Shown here in pieces: positions 1-6,479 of a stretch of 10,788 bases of DNA (position 1 is its first letter; every line of letters starts with the position of its first letter). Made by a program: the position numbers and the translations under genes. Source of the DNA: JANOBJ01 sp031411575 (GTDB taxonomy: Bacteria; Pseudomonadota; Gammaproteobacteria; Burkholderiales; Burkholderiaceae_C); contig JANOBJ010000116.1 of NCBI GenBank assembly GCA_031411575.1, forward strand, positions 1 to 10,788, read 5' to 3'. A model generated the notes under the pieces. The model was not told the origin of the DNA and searched no databases. It saw only the letters and a program-made list of their open reading frames with translations.

Positions 1-133
1 AACGCCGCGAAAACGAAGTCCCCCCCCCCCCCCCGCCTATGCCCATCACGACGACCAACAGTGTTGGGAAGATAGCCAAAACCTGCATCGTGGTTCCAGC
101 CTGTTTCCAAGCTTCGTCCAGTTTTGAATTCAT
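1..133 (-). CDS. Partial CDS, hypothetical membrane-associated protein (5' end only)
   Basis: An ATG at 133-131 is preceded by the Shine-Dalgarno-like GAGGG about 7 bases upstream, and the frame stays open to the left edge, giving 44 codons. The product begins MNSKLDEAWKQAG and then has one hydrophobic stretch (about residues 16-32, with AIFPTLLVVV inside) that looks like a membrane helix. Residues 33-38 are six glycines, because the frame passes through a run of 15 G. After the run this frame reads TSFSRR. A run longer by one base would read DFVFAA, and one shorter by one base LRFRGV, so the frame beyond the tract is uncertain. It lies 54 bases downstream of rlmD on the same strand. I do not recognise the family, and the truncated end prevents assignment. 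The start is reasonably supported; the downstream frame is not. Confidence 0.45.
   Translation of the reverse strand, partial: MNSKLDEAWKQAGTTMQVLAIFPTLLVVVMGIGGGGGGTSFSRR
20..34. repeat. 15-base C homopolymer (G on the minus strand)
   Basis: Positions 20-34 are fifteen consecutive C. On the coding strand of the left-edge gene this is G15 inside the reading frame, just after the predicted membrane helix. Tracts of this length are prone to slipped-strand change and also to sequencing or assembly error near contig ends. Nothing else in the window has a mononucleotide run near this length; the next longest noted is seven T at 7231-7237. Confidence 0.9.
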
Positions 134-172
134 TGGTTACCCTCACACGTGAACCAGAACCACACATCTGAC

Positions 173-186
173 GCAAGACCTCTTGC
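173..186 (-). other. Short inverted repeat just after the rlmD stop
   Basis: The 14 bases are a perfect palindrome with arms GCAAGA and TCTTGC. On the minus strand it starts one base after the rlmD TAA. There is no T tract behind it, so it is at best a weak or Rho-assisted 3' end structure in the 54-base gap before the next minus-strand gene. Confidence 0.3.
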
Positions 187-187
187 C

Positions 188-1624
188 TTACCCAGCCAGA
201 TCAAACACCGCCATGCTCTCCACATGCGCCGTGTGCGGGAACATGTTGATCACGCCGGCATGGGTGCAGCGGTAGCCGGCCTGGTGGACCAGCAGGCCGG
301 CGTCGCGGGCCAGGGTGGCGGGGTTGCAGCTGACGTAGACGATCCGGCGCGGCGGCTGCCAGCTGGCGGCGGCTTCGGCCAGCGGTGGCGCATCGGGCGC
401 GCCGATGCGGCTCTGGTGCAGTTCGGCCAGCGCCTTGGCCAGCGCAAAGGCGCCTTCGCGCGGCGGGTCGACCAGCCACTTGTCAGACACGCCGTCTTTC
501 ACCAGCGTCTCCGGCGTCATCTCGAACAGATTGCGCGCTACAAAATCAGTAGCACACAATGACCTGCCGGCGTGGACGTTGGCCTGATTGAGCTTCAAAT
601 TGGCGCGTGAGCGGGTCACCAGCACCTCGCTGCCTTCAATGCCCAGCACCTCACGCGCCTGGGTGGCGATGGGCAGCGTGAAGTTGCCCAGCCCGCAGAA
701 CCAGTCGATCACGCGCTCGTGCGGCTGCGCGTCCAGCAGGCGCAGCGCGCGCGACACCAGCACGCGGTTGATGTGCGGGTTCACCTGGGTAAAGTCTGTC
801 GGCTTGAACGGCATGGTGATGCCGAATTCGGGCAAGGCGTAGGCCAGTGGCGGCCCGCCCTCGTCGAGCAGCTGCACGGTCTCGGGGCCTTTGGGCTGCA
901 ACCACCACTGAACGCCAGGCTGCTGCGCCGCAAATTCGCGCAGCTTGGCCAGGTCGCCCGAACTCAGCGGCTCCAGATGGCGCAGCACCAGTGCGGTGAC
1001 TTCATCGCCCGCAGCCAGCTCGATCTGCGGGCAGGTTTCGCGCGCGTCCAGGCTGAAGATCAGCGCGCGCAGCGGCAGCAGCATGGCGCTCACGTGCGGC
1101 GGCAGCACCGGGCAGACCTTCATGTCGGCCACGTAGCGGCTCTTGCGCTCATGAAAACCCACCAGCACCTCGCCTTTTTTGTGAACGTGGCGCACCGACA
1201 GGCGGGCGCGGTAGCGGTAGCCCCAGGCCGGGCCTTCGATCGGGCGCAGCATCGTCTCGGCCTTGACCTTGCCCAGGTGCCAGAGGTTGTCTTCCAGCAC
1301 GCGCTGCTTCACGGCCACCTGCGCGCCAATGTGCAGGTGCTGCATCTTGCAGCCGCCGCAGGCGCCCGCGTGCAGGCCAAAGTGCGGGCAGCCGGGTGTG
1401 ACGCGCTGCGATGATTCGCGGTGAATCTGGGTCAGCGTGGCCTGTTCCCAGTTGTTCTTCTTGCGGTTCACGTTGGCGCGCACCACCTCAAACGGCAGCG
1501 CGCCTTCGATGAACACCACCTTGCCGTCGGCCTTGTGCGCCACGCCCTGGGCGTCGATGTCGAGCGATTCGACCCACAGCGCCCCTTCAGGCAGGGGCGG
1601 CTTGTTGTCTGCAAAATCTGTCAT
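188..1624 (-). CDS. rlmD: 23S rRNA (uracil-1939-C5)-methyltransferase RlmD
   Basis: RlmD (RumA) uses S-adenosylmethionine to methylate carbon 5 of U1939 in 23S rRNA; it is a cytoplasmic iron-sulfur enzyme. The 478-residue product has the family layout. An N-terminal TRAM-type RNA-binding region spans about residues 15-70. The likely 4Fe-4S ligands are Cys79, Cys89, Cys92 and Cys171. The C-terminal methyltransferase fold carries the SAM motif DWFCGLGNFTLP (307-318), the DPPREG motif (386-391), the catalytic Cys433 in VSCNPATLARD, and the ending FPHTAHVESMAVF. The spacing between the first two cysteines is longer than in the E. coli enzyme, which from memory is usual in Burkholderiales. The ATG at 1624 has only weak Shine-Dalgarno complementarity and sits against a hairpin. 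The gene lies 30 bases downstream of the hydrolase on the same strand, so the two may be co-transcribed. RlmC and RlmCD are relatives, but this motif set fits RlmD best. Confidence 0.95.
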   Translation of the reverse strand: MTDFADNKPPLPEGALWVESLDIDAQGVAHKADGKVVFIEGALPFEVVRANVNRKKNNWEQATLTQIHRESSQRVTPGCPHFGLHAGACGGCKMQHLHIGAQVAVKQRVLEDNLWHLGKVKAETMLRPIEGPAWGYRYRARLSVRHVHKKGEVLVGFHERKSRYVADMKVCPVLPPHVSAMLLPLRALIFSLDARETCPQIELAAGDEVTALVLRHLEPLSSGDLAKLREFAAQQPGVQWWLQPKGPETVQLLDEGGPPLAYALPEFGITMPFKPTDFTQVNPHINRVLVSRALRLLDAQPHERVIDWFCGLGNFTLPIATQAREVLGIEGSEVLVTRSRANLKLNQANVHAGRSLCATDFVARNLFEMTPETLVKDGVSDKWLVDPPREGAFALAKALAELHQSRIGAPDAPPLAEAAASWQPPRRIVYVSCNPATLARDAGLLVHQAGYRCTHAGVINMFPHTAHVESMAVFDLAG

Positions 1625-1644
1625 GGCCTGAATTGTCTCAGGCC
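1625..1644 (-). promoter_or_regulatory. Hairpin directly abutting the rlmD start codon
   Basis: Arms GGCCTGA (1625-1631) and TCAGGCC (1638-1644) pair perfectly over 7 bases around a 6-base loop. In the mRNA the hairpin ends at the base before the rlmD AUG, so the bases where the ribosome should bind lie within it. There is no T tract, so a translation-limiting structure or RNA-processing site is more likely than an intrinsic terminator for the upstream hydrolase. The structure is seen directly; the role is inferred. Confidence 0.4.
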
Positions 1645-1654
1645 GGCGGCTGCC

Positions 1655-2527
1655 TCAGGGTTTGAGCACGTCGCGCACAAAGCCCGCCGTCGCGTGGCGC
1701 GCGGGCGGCAGGTTGAACAGCGTGTGCGGCGCGCCCGGAATCAGCACCACGCTTGCCTGGGTGTTGTCCTTCAAGGCGTCTCGGCAATGGCCCTTGGCGG
1801 CCGGGTTGCCCAGCCAGGGATTGGACGGTGAAAAGAATACGTCGGTGCCGCTCATGACGTTCAGTACCGGGCGGTCTTTGGGCAGGGCGGTGCGGTGCTC
1901 CTGTACAAAGTAGTTGTTCTCGCAGCTCCACGAGAAAACGATACGGCCGACAAATTCGCCGCCGGTGTAGCGCGCTACCGCGGTGGCGCCCTCGCTGGTA
2001 CCCGCCAGCACCAGGCGCGCCGGGTCAGCCCACGGCGCAGCCTGCAAGGCCTGAATGGCCAGGCTCACCTCGGACAGGCGCAACGCATGGATCTTTTCGT
2101 ACACATCCTTGCCGACTGGCGACTTGTAGGTCAGCCGATCGGGCAGACTGAACGAATCGGGCGCAATGCTGGCCACGCCGAGGGTGGCCAGCCACTGTTG
2201 CCATTCACCAATCGCCTTGAGCCCGAGCCCCGACGAGCCGTGCAAAAACACCACCACCGGCACTTTGGCCTTGACGTCGCGCGGCGCGTCGCGCAGCGCG
2301 CCGGCGAACACCGCGCCACCTGTGGCGGACGCTGGTAGCACCAATGCCGCGCCCTGCAGGGCCGCGCGTGCCGATTCGGGCGTGTGCGCGACGGCAAGGC
2401 CCTTCACCTCGCCTGCGGGGGTGGCTGCTGGCACGCCAGCGGGCGCAAGCTGCGCCCGGGCGTGCGGAGCCACCAGCAATGCGGCTGCCAAGGTAGCCTC
2501 TCCAATGACGCAGGCGATGTGTTTCAC
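1655..2527 (-). CDS. Secreted dienelactone-hydrolase-like alpha/beta hydrolase
   Basis: The 290-residue protein has a signal peptide with probable cleavage at ARA|QLAP (after residue 25), so it is likely periplasmic. The alpha/beta-hydrolase core is clear. The oxyanion-loop motif is FLHGSSG (94-100). The nucleophile elbow is GTSEG with Ser178. A plausible acid is Asp229 in SGTD, and the base is His268 in GAPHTLF. This arrangement is typical of the dienelactone hydrolase group, but the substrate cannot be read from the sequence; a carboxylesterase role is equally possible. The start is GTG at 2527, chosen because AGGAG lies 5 bases upstream. Two cysteines in the second half (Cys202, Cys248) could form a disulfide in the periplasm. 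The gene is divergent from a broken LysR regulator and 30 bases upstream of rlmD. Confidence 0.8.
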   Translation of the reverse strand: MKHIACVIGEATLAAALLVAPHARAQLAPAGVPAATPAGEVKGLAVAHTPESARAALQGAALVLPASATGGAVFAGALRDAPRDVKAKVPVVVFLHGSSGLGLKAIGEWQQWLATLGVASIAPDSFSLPDRLTYKSPVGKDVYEKIHALRLSEVSLAIQALQAAPWADPARLVLAGTSEGATAVARYTGGEFVGRIVFSWSCENNYFVQEHRTALPKDRPVLNVMSGTDVFFSPSNPWLGNPAAKGHCRDALKDNTQASVVLIPGAPHTLFNLPPARHATAGFVRDVLKP

Positions 2528-2551
2528 GCGGACTCCTGAGATTGGCTCAAC

Positions 2552-2565
2552 TGTAAGCGTTTACC
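2552..2565. promoter_or_regulatory. LacI/GalR-type operator-like palindrome
   Basis: TGTAAGCGTTTACC is a near-perfect dyad centred on CG and contains the AAnCGnTT core typical of LacI-family operators. It lies 24 bases upstream of the hydrolase GTG, where a repressor would block initiation. No LacI-family gene is present in the window. A poor promoter can be drawn across it on the minus strand (TTGGAT, 18 bases, TACAGT). The site is seen; the binding protein is inferred. Confidence 0.35.
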
Positions 2566-2612
2566 TCCCTGGCATCCAATGCATGAGTTGGCTTATTTCA
2601 TCATCGTTTGTT

Positions 2613-2861
2613 ATGAACATCACGAACCGCCACCACCGGATGTTCACGGCCACCGCGGCTCTGGGCAACATCTCGCGGGCCAGCGAGGCACTGCACATCA
2701 ACCAGCCCGCCCTCACCCGAGCCCTGCGCGAGTTCAAGGCGCAGCTGGGGCGCGGCATTGAGGTTTCCAGCCTCGCGCTGCAGTTGGCGCTGGTGCGAGC
2801 TGGCGTGGGATTGGCAGTGCTGTCGGCGCTGGGCGCCTCGCACCCCCAGGTCGGTGCGCCT
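2613..2861 (+). pseudogene. Internally deleted LysR-family regulator remnant
   Basis: From the ATG at 2613 the frame reads a typical LysR winged-helix start. It includes FTATAALGNISRASEALHIN and QPALTRALREFKAQLG (about residues 11-46), the DNA-binding helix-turn-helix. At residue 46 the text jumps straight to VSSLALQLALVRAGVGLAVL (51-70), which resembles the late part of the LysR effector domain. Intact members are about 300 residues, so roughly 190 residues are missing. Both pieces stay in the same frame. Recognisable similarity ends near residue 83; the frame stays open to 3152 but runs out of phase through the next gene, so that extension is unlikely to be meaningful. The remnant is divergent from the hydrolase, the usual place for a LysR that controls its neighbour. 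A short surviving DNA-binding peptide cannot be excluded. Confidence 0.75.
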
Positions 2862-2911
2862 GGTGCCGTTGGCGGTGTAGCATTTGACTCTTCACCGGAA
2901 GCAGCAACGCC

Positions 2912-3346
2912 ATGGAACTGCGCATTTGTATCGATGTGGACGATCTGGAGCGCGGCATCGCGTTCTACACCGTCGGCCTGGGCCTGCGGCTGGCGCGCCG
3001 GCTGGGCGATGACTGGGCTGAGCTGCTGGGCGGCAGCAGCCCGATCGACCTGCTGGTCAACGCGGCGGACACGGCGCCGTTGGGCGAGCCCCATCCCCAG
3101 CGGCGCAGTTATGCGCGCCACTGGACGCCGGTGCATCTGGATTTTGTGGTGACCGATCTGGATGCGGCCGTCGTGCGGCTGGTGAGCGCCGGGGCCATGC
3201 TGGAGCGCCCCTTGCAAGAGCGCCGCTGGGGCCGCATGGCCAACCTGGCCGACCCGTTTGGCCATGGGCTTGACCTGCTGGAGTTCAAAGGGCGCGGCTA
3301 TGACGAAATTCTGCAACCCGTGGCGCCAGATTTGCCGGTCGGCTAG
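2912..3346 (+). CDS. VOC superfamily (glyoxalase/bleomycin-resistance fold) protein
   Basis: This 144-residue protein fits a single VOC unit made of two beta-alpha-beta-beta-beta modules. The first module has DVDDLERGIAFYTVGLGLRL (8-27). The second has PVHLDFVVTDLDAAV (73-87), then a loop, then NLADPFGHGLDLLEF (111-125). Typical metal ligands would be His75 and Glu124. By eye, the usual first ligand position near residue 4 is Arg instead of His or Gln, so metal binding may be absent or different. The substrate is unknown; proteins of this kind annotated as glyoxalase, dioxygenase or antibiotic-resistance proteins are often untested. The ATG at 2912 has GGAAG 10 bases upstream, a long spacing. 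The gene follows the LysR remnant on the same strand and its stop overlaps that of the convergent lipoprotein gene. Confidence 0.8.
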   Translation: MELRICIDVDDLERGIAFYTVGLGLRLARRLGDDWAELLGGSSPIDLLVNAADTAPLGEPHPQRRSYARHWTPVHLDFVVTDLDAAVVRLVSAGAMLERPLQERRWGRMANLADPFGHGLDLLEFKGRGYDEILQPVAPDLPVG

Positions 3347-3678
3347 CCGCAGTCCACCCGCACCACGCGGTCGGCGCTGTCCAGGTTGAGGTTCAGCCGC
3401 TCGGCGTTGAATTCGAGGGTGACCATCTGCCCAGGGCGCAGAAAGCGCACGGTGCGGGCTTTGGCGCGCAGGCGCGCCTGCTCGATCAGCGCTGCGCTGG
3501 CGGTCTTGCCCAGCGCGAACTGCACAGCGTCGGCATCGCAGCCGCCTTCGGCCATCAGTACCGGGGGCGGCGGCGCCTGGGCTTGTTCGGGCGGGAGCGG
3601 CGACGGGGGCAGCGCGGTGCTGCTGCAGGCCGCCACCACACCCAGGGCGACCAGCGCCATCACGGCTCGGCTGTGCAT
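3343..3678 (-). CDS. I78-family peptidase-inhibitor-like lipoprotein
   Basis: The 111-residue protein has a short lipoprotein signal ending in VAAC with Cys18 as the probable lipidation site. A proline-rich linker follows (about 24-39), then a compact C-terminal domain. That domain begins GGCDADAVQFALGKTAS and ends NLDSADRVVRVDCG, with RFLRPGQMVTLEFNAERLNL between. This matches the pattern I know for the I78 peptidase-inhibitor family (relatives of the Aspergillus elastase inhibitor). Cys47 and Cys110 could form a disulfide. It would sit in the periplasm, anchored to a membrane. The ATG is only 4 bases after the exonuclease stop, with the GGGG-rich end of that gene as a possible ribosome site, so translation is probably coupled. 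The target protease is unknown. Confidence 0.75.
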   Translation of the reverse strand: MHSRAVMALVALGVVAACSSTALPPSPLPPEQAQAPPPPVLMAEGGCDADAVQFALGKTASAALIEQARLRAKARTVRFLRPGQMVTLEFNAERLNLNLDSADRVVRVDCG

Positions 3679-3682
3679 GCGG

Positions 3683-4468
3683 TCAGCCCCAGGCTTTCAG
3701 GTATTCGTCCCAGTGCGCCTCGGCCGGCGCCAGGTTGCCCAGGGTTTCCTTGACCATCGCGATTTCCTGGTCGTACTCTTTCTCCGTCAGGCCGCCGCGC
3801 ATTTTCTGGAAGCGGCAGTACACCAAGTAGGTGTTCATGACGTCGGTTTCGCAGTAGCGGCGAATCTCGTCGAGCTGGCCGTCCAGGTACCCGGCATACA
3901 CCATCGAGCCGTCCATGCCCAGCTTGCCGGGAAATCCGCAGAGCTTGGCCATGGCGTCGAGTGGCGCGTTGTTCTTGGGCTGGTACATCGCCAGCAGGTC
4001 CATCAAATCGAGGTGGCGCATGTGGTAGCGGCTGATGTAGTTGTTCCACTTGAACTCGCGGTCATCGTCGCCCAGATCCCAGTACTTGTCAGCCACCACG
4101 CCGTGCTTCAGGCCCCGGTAGTGCAGCACGGGCAGGTCAAACCCGCCGCCGTTCCAGCTCACCAGCTGCGGCGCGTGCTTGTCGATGGCGTTGAAGAAGG
4201 TCTGGATGACCTTGCCCTCGCTGGCGTCGTCCTTGTCCACGAACGAGTGGATGCGCAGGCCTTCGGCGTTGCGGAACACGCAACTGATGACCAGCACGCG
4301 CTGCAGGTGCAGCGGCATGAAATCGCTCTGGCCCTTGTCCTTGCGCTCCTGCACCCAGGCGCCGTACACCTGCCCATCGGTGTGCTCGGGCGGCGCGCCG
4401 CGCAGCGCCCGCAGGCCCGCGATGTCGGGGATGGATTCGATGTCAAACACGAGGACGGGCCAGGCCAT
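3683..4468 (-). CDS. DEDDy 3'-5' exonuclease (PolB-exonuclease-related)
   Basis: The 261-residue protein is a stand-alone exonuclease domain of the kind described as related to the proofreading domain of DNA polymerase B. The three exonuclease motifs are present. Exo I is VFDIESIPD with Asp9 and Glu11. Exo II is SWNGGGFDLPVL with Asp111. Exo III is YCETDVMNTYLVY with Tyr205 and Asp209, the Y-x3-D form that defines the DEDDy class. All four metal-binding acids are therefore kept and the enzyme is probably active on a nucleic-acid 3' end; the physiological substrate is not known to me. The ATG at 4468 has no strong ribosome site. The 47-base gap behind rpoS holds a 10-base palindrome (4500-4509) but no T tract, so read-through from rpoS is plausible. 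Confidence 0.85.
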   Translation of the reverse strand: MAWPVLVFDIESIPDIAGLRALRGAPPEHTDGQVYGAWVQERKDKGQSDFMPLHLQRVLVISCVFRNAEGLRIHSFVDKDDASEGKVIQTFFNAIDKHAPQLVSWNGGGFDLPVLHYRGLKHGVVADKYWDLGDDDREFKWNNYISRYHMRHLDLMDLLAMYQPKNNAPLDAMAKLCGFPGKLGMDGSMVYAGYLDGQLDEIRRYCETDVMNTYLVYCRFQKMRGGLTEKEYDQEIAMVKETLGNLAPAEAHWDEYLKAWG

Positions 4469-4515
4469 GGGCTGATCGTACCGCAGCGCCGTGCCGCAAC
4501 GCCCGGGCGCGCAGG

Positions 4516-5571
4516 TTACAGCAGCGCGTCCTTGCCAATGCCGCTGCGCGTCATGTGGCGCTTGAGCTTGAGCAGCGCCTCGTTCTGGATCTGGCGCACC
4601 CGCTCGCGTGTGAGGCCGAGCCGGTCGCTCAGCACTTCCAGCGTTTCGGGCTCGCGGTCGTGCAGGCCAAACCGGCCTTCCAGGATCTCTTTTTCGCGCA
4701 GCGAGAGCGCCTCGATCCAGTTGTCGAGCAGCCGCTCGACCTCGTGGCTGTGGGTGATGGCGGTGGGATCGACGGCCAGCTCATCGACCAGCGAATCGCC
4801 CAGCGTGTGGTCGTCTTCGCTGCGGTCCATGCTGGCGTCCAGCGAGCGCGGCTGCTCGGCCATGGCCAGCAGTTCACTCACCTCCTGCACATCGCGGCCC
4901 AGCAGCGAGGCCACGTCTTCCACGCGCACCCCGTCGGGCCGGGTGGCGATGAAGGCGGAATCGTTTTCCAGCGTGCGGCGTGCGCGCAGCACCTGCTGCA
5001 GCTCGCGCACCACATGCACCGGCAGCCGGATGACGCGGCCCTGGTTCATCACAGCGCGCTCGACCGACTGGCGAATCCACCAGGTGGCGTAGGTGGAGAA
5101 GCGAAACCCCCGCTCGGGCTCGAACTTGTCGATCGCGTGCATCAGGCCCAGGTTGCCTTCCTCGATCAGGTCGGACAGCGGCACCCCGCGACCCAGATAG
5201 CCCTTGGCGATGCTGACGACCAGCCGCAGGTTGTGTTCGATCATGCTCTGGCGCGCCGCAAAGTCGCCGGCGCGCGCGCGCACGGCGGTCGCGTATTCCT
5301 GCTCGGGGCTGAAAAGTTCGGTGCGGCGCACTTCGCGCAGGTACAGGGTGAGGGAATCGCTGGATTCGCCGGCCAGATCGGCGGGCACATCAGCGAGCAG
5401 GCCGTTTTGCGGCAACACGGGCTCTTCGCCCCCTCCCTCGCCTTGCCGGGCAACAAAATCCAGGGGGTCAGGCGCGCGCTTGGTCCGAACGAACTGGATT
5501 TTCGGCGGCGGCGCACCGCTGTCAGGCGCATCCGGACCCTGGCTGTTCTGGTGTCCGTTGCGCTTTTTCAT
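4516..5571 (-). CDS. rpoS: RNA polymerase sigma factor RpoS (sigma-38)
   Basis: RpoS directs RNA polymerase to stationary-phase and general-stress promoters. The 351-residue product has sigma-70 regions in order. Region 1.2 is at about 72-104 (SLTLYLREVRRTELFSPEQE). Region 2 is at 110-180, with the core-binding and -10 recognition helices HNLRLVVSIAKGYLGRG and RFSTYATWWIRQSVERAVMN. Region 3 is at about 188-265. Region 4 is at 280-340, with a -35 recognition helix-turn-helix around TLEVLSDRLGLTRERVRQIQ. The length fits RpoS rather than the longer RpoD. The N-terminus (1-70) is acidic to polar and low in complexity. The gene starts 8 bases after nlpD, and the AGGA used as ribosome site overlaps the nlpD stop. 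Position after surE-pcm-nlpD confirms the identity. In E. coli an rpoS promoter lies inside nlpD; I could not pick one out here. Confidence 0.95.
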   Translation of the reverse strand: MKKRNGHQNSQGPDAPDSGAPPPKIQFVRTKRAPDPLDFVARQGEGGGEEPVLPQNGLLADVPADLAGESSDSLTLYLREVRRTELFSPEQEYATAVRARAGDFAARQSMIEHNLRLVVSIAKGYLGRGVPLSDLIEEGNLGLMHAIDKFEPERGFRFSTYATWWIRQSVERAVMNQGRVIRLPVHVVRELQQVLRARRTLENDSAFIATRPDGVRVEDVASLLGRDVQEVSELLAMAEQPRSLDASMDRSEDDHTLGDSLVDELAVDPTAITHSHEVERLLDNWIEALSLREKEILEGRFGLHDREPETLEVLSDRLGLTRERVRQIQNEALLKLKRHMTRSGIGKDALL

Positions 5572-5579
5572 GGTGGGTC

Positions 5580-6467
5580 CTACCTGGCGGGCAGTAACTT
5601 GGCAGGATCGACCGGTTTGCCCTGCCGGCGGATCTCGAAATGCAGTTTCACACGGTCCGCGTCGCTGTTGCCCATTTCGGCAATCTTCTGGCCCCGTCGC
5701 ACGGACTGGTCTTCCTTGACCAGCAGCGTCTGGTTGTGGGCGTAGGCCGTGAGGTACGTGTTGTTGTGCTTCAGGATCACCAGGTTGCCATAGCCGCGCA
5801 AACCAGCGCCTGCGTAGACCACCCGGCCATCCGCAGCCGCCAGCACAGCATCACCCGGTTTGCCGGCAATGTCCAGCCCCTTGTTGCGGACTTCGTCGAA
5901 TCCACCGATCAACTGACCCCCGGCGGGCCAGATCCAGGGCAATTCGTCGTCGCCACCGGCGGCCGGCGTTGGTGGGGGTGTGGCGGCGGCCGTCGCCGGG
6001 CGAGGCGCGCTGGCGGCCGACGCCGGCGGGGTGGGCGACACCGGCGTCACGTTGCCCGAGGTGACCGGCCGGGCCACCGCCACGCCCTCGGTCGCTGCGG
6101 GGGTGGAGCCGGCGGCGGCGGTGGGCGTGACCACCCGCAGCACCTGGCCGACTTCGATCAGGTTGGGGTTTTCAAGGTTATTCCAGCGCACCAGGTCGCG
6201 CCAGGCCTGGCCGGTTTCCAGGCCGATTCGCATGATGGTGTCGCCGGGTTTGACGGTGTAGTAGCCCGGTTTGCCGGCGTTTTCGATGCCGGGCAGCGGT
6301 TTGGCGCTCGCCGGATCGGTCGCGCCCGGCGCGGGGCGGCTGACGCCGATGCCGCGGTCCTCGACCGGCGCACGGTTGACCGACCGGCTGGACGCGCAGC
6401 CCGCCAGGCTCACGACCACCGCGAGTGCGATCCACACCAACCGCCGTTGACGGCCAATTCCCTGCAT
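5580..6467 (-). CDS. nlpD: NlpD-type murein hydrolase activator lipoprotein
   Basis: NlpD is an envelope lipoprotein that activates the amidase AmiC during cell separation. The product of 295 residues has a lipobox SLAGC with Cys24. A LysM peptidoglycan-binding domain lies at about 69-112 (YYTVKPGDTIMRIG onward). A long Ala/Pro/Thr linker follows, then a C-terminal M23/LytM domain at about 178-295. The domain reads RNKGLDIAG where active peptidases have a His ligand, while LHFEIR is retained. The same loss occurs in E. coli NlpD, so it should be catalytically inactive and act as an activator. I chose the ATG at 6467 over an in-frame GTG at 6482: AAGGA lies 7 bases before the ATG, while the GTG overlaps the pcm stop. 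The gene is flanked by pcm and rpoS in the standard order. Confidence 0.93.
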   Translation of the reverse strand: MQGIGRQRRLVWIALAVVVSLAGCASSRSVNRAPVEDRGIGVSRPAPGATDPASAKPLPGIENAGKPGYYTVKPGDTIMRIGLETGQAWRDLVRWNNLENPNLIEVGQVLRVVTPTAAAGSTPAATEGVAVARPVTSGNVTPVSPTPPASAASAPRPATAAATPPPTPAAGGDDELPWIWPAGGQLIGGFDEVRNKGLDIAGKPGDAVLAAADGRVVYAGAGLRGYGNLVILKHNNTYLTAYAHNQTLLVKEDQSVRRGQKIAEMGNSDADRVKLHFEIRRQGKPVDPAKLLPAR

Positions 6468-6474
6468 ACCTGGT

Positions 6475-6479
6475 TCCTT
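6475..6479 (-). promoter_or_regulatory. Ribosome binding site that decides the nlpD start
   Basis: AAGGA overlaps the last base of the pcm TGA and lies 7 bases before the ATG at 6467. The alternative GTG at 6482 lies upstream of this site and has no comparable one. This favours a 295-residue NlpD and translation coupled to the end of pcm. Confidence 0.6.

Noticed and set aside
719..1414. 231-codon plus-strand frame opposite rlmD
   Set aside because: Antisense to a well-supported gene, with no ribosome site or motif that I can see.
3386..5092. 568-codon open frame on the plus strand across the lipoprotein, exonuclease and rpoS genes
   Set aside because: It is antisense to three genes with clear family motifs; the translation is low-complexity Arg/Ser-rich in parts with no domain. 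Long antisense frames are expected at this GC content.
4555..5745. 396-codon plus-strand frame opposite rpoS and the end of nlpD
   Set aside because: Shadow of the rpoS codon pattern; rich in Gln, His and Ala with no recognisable motif.
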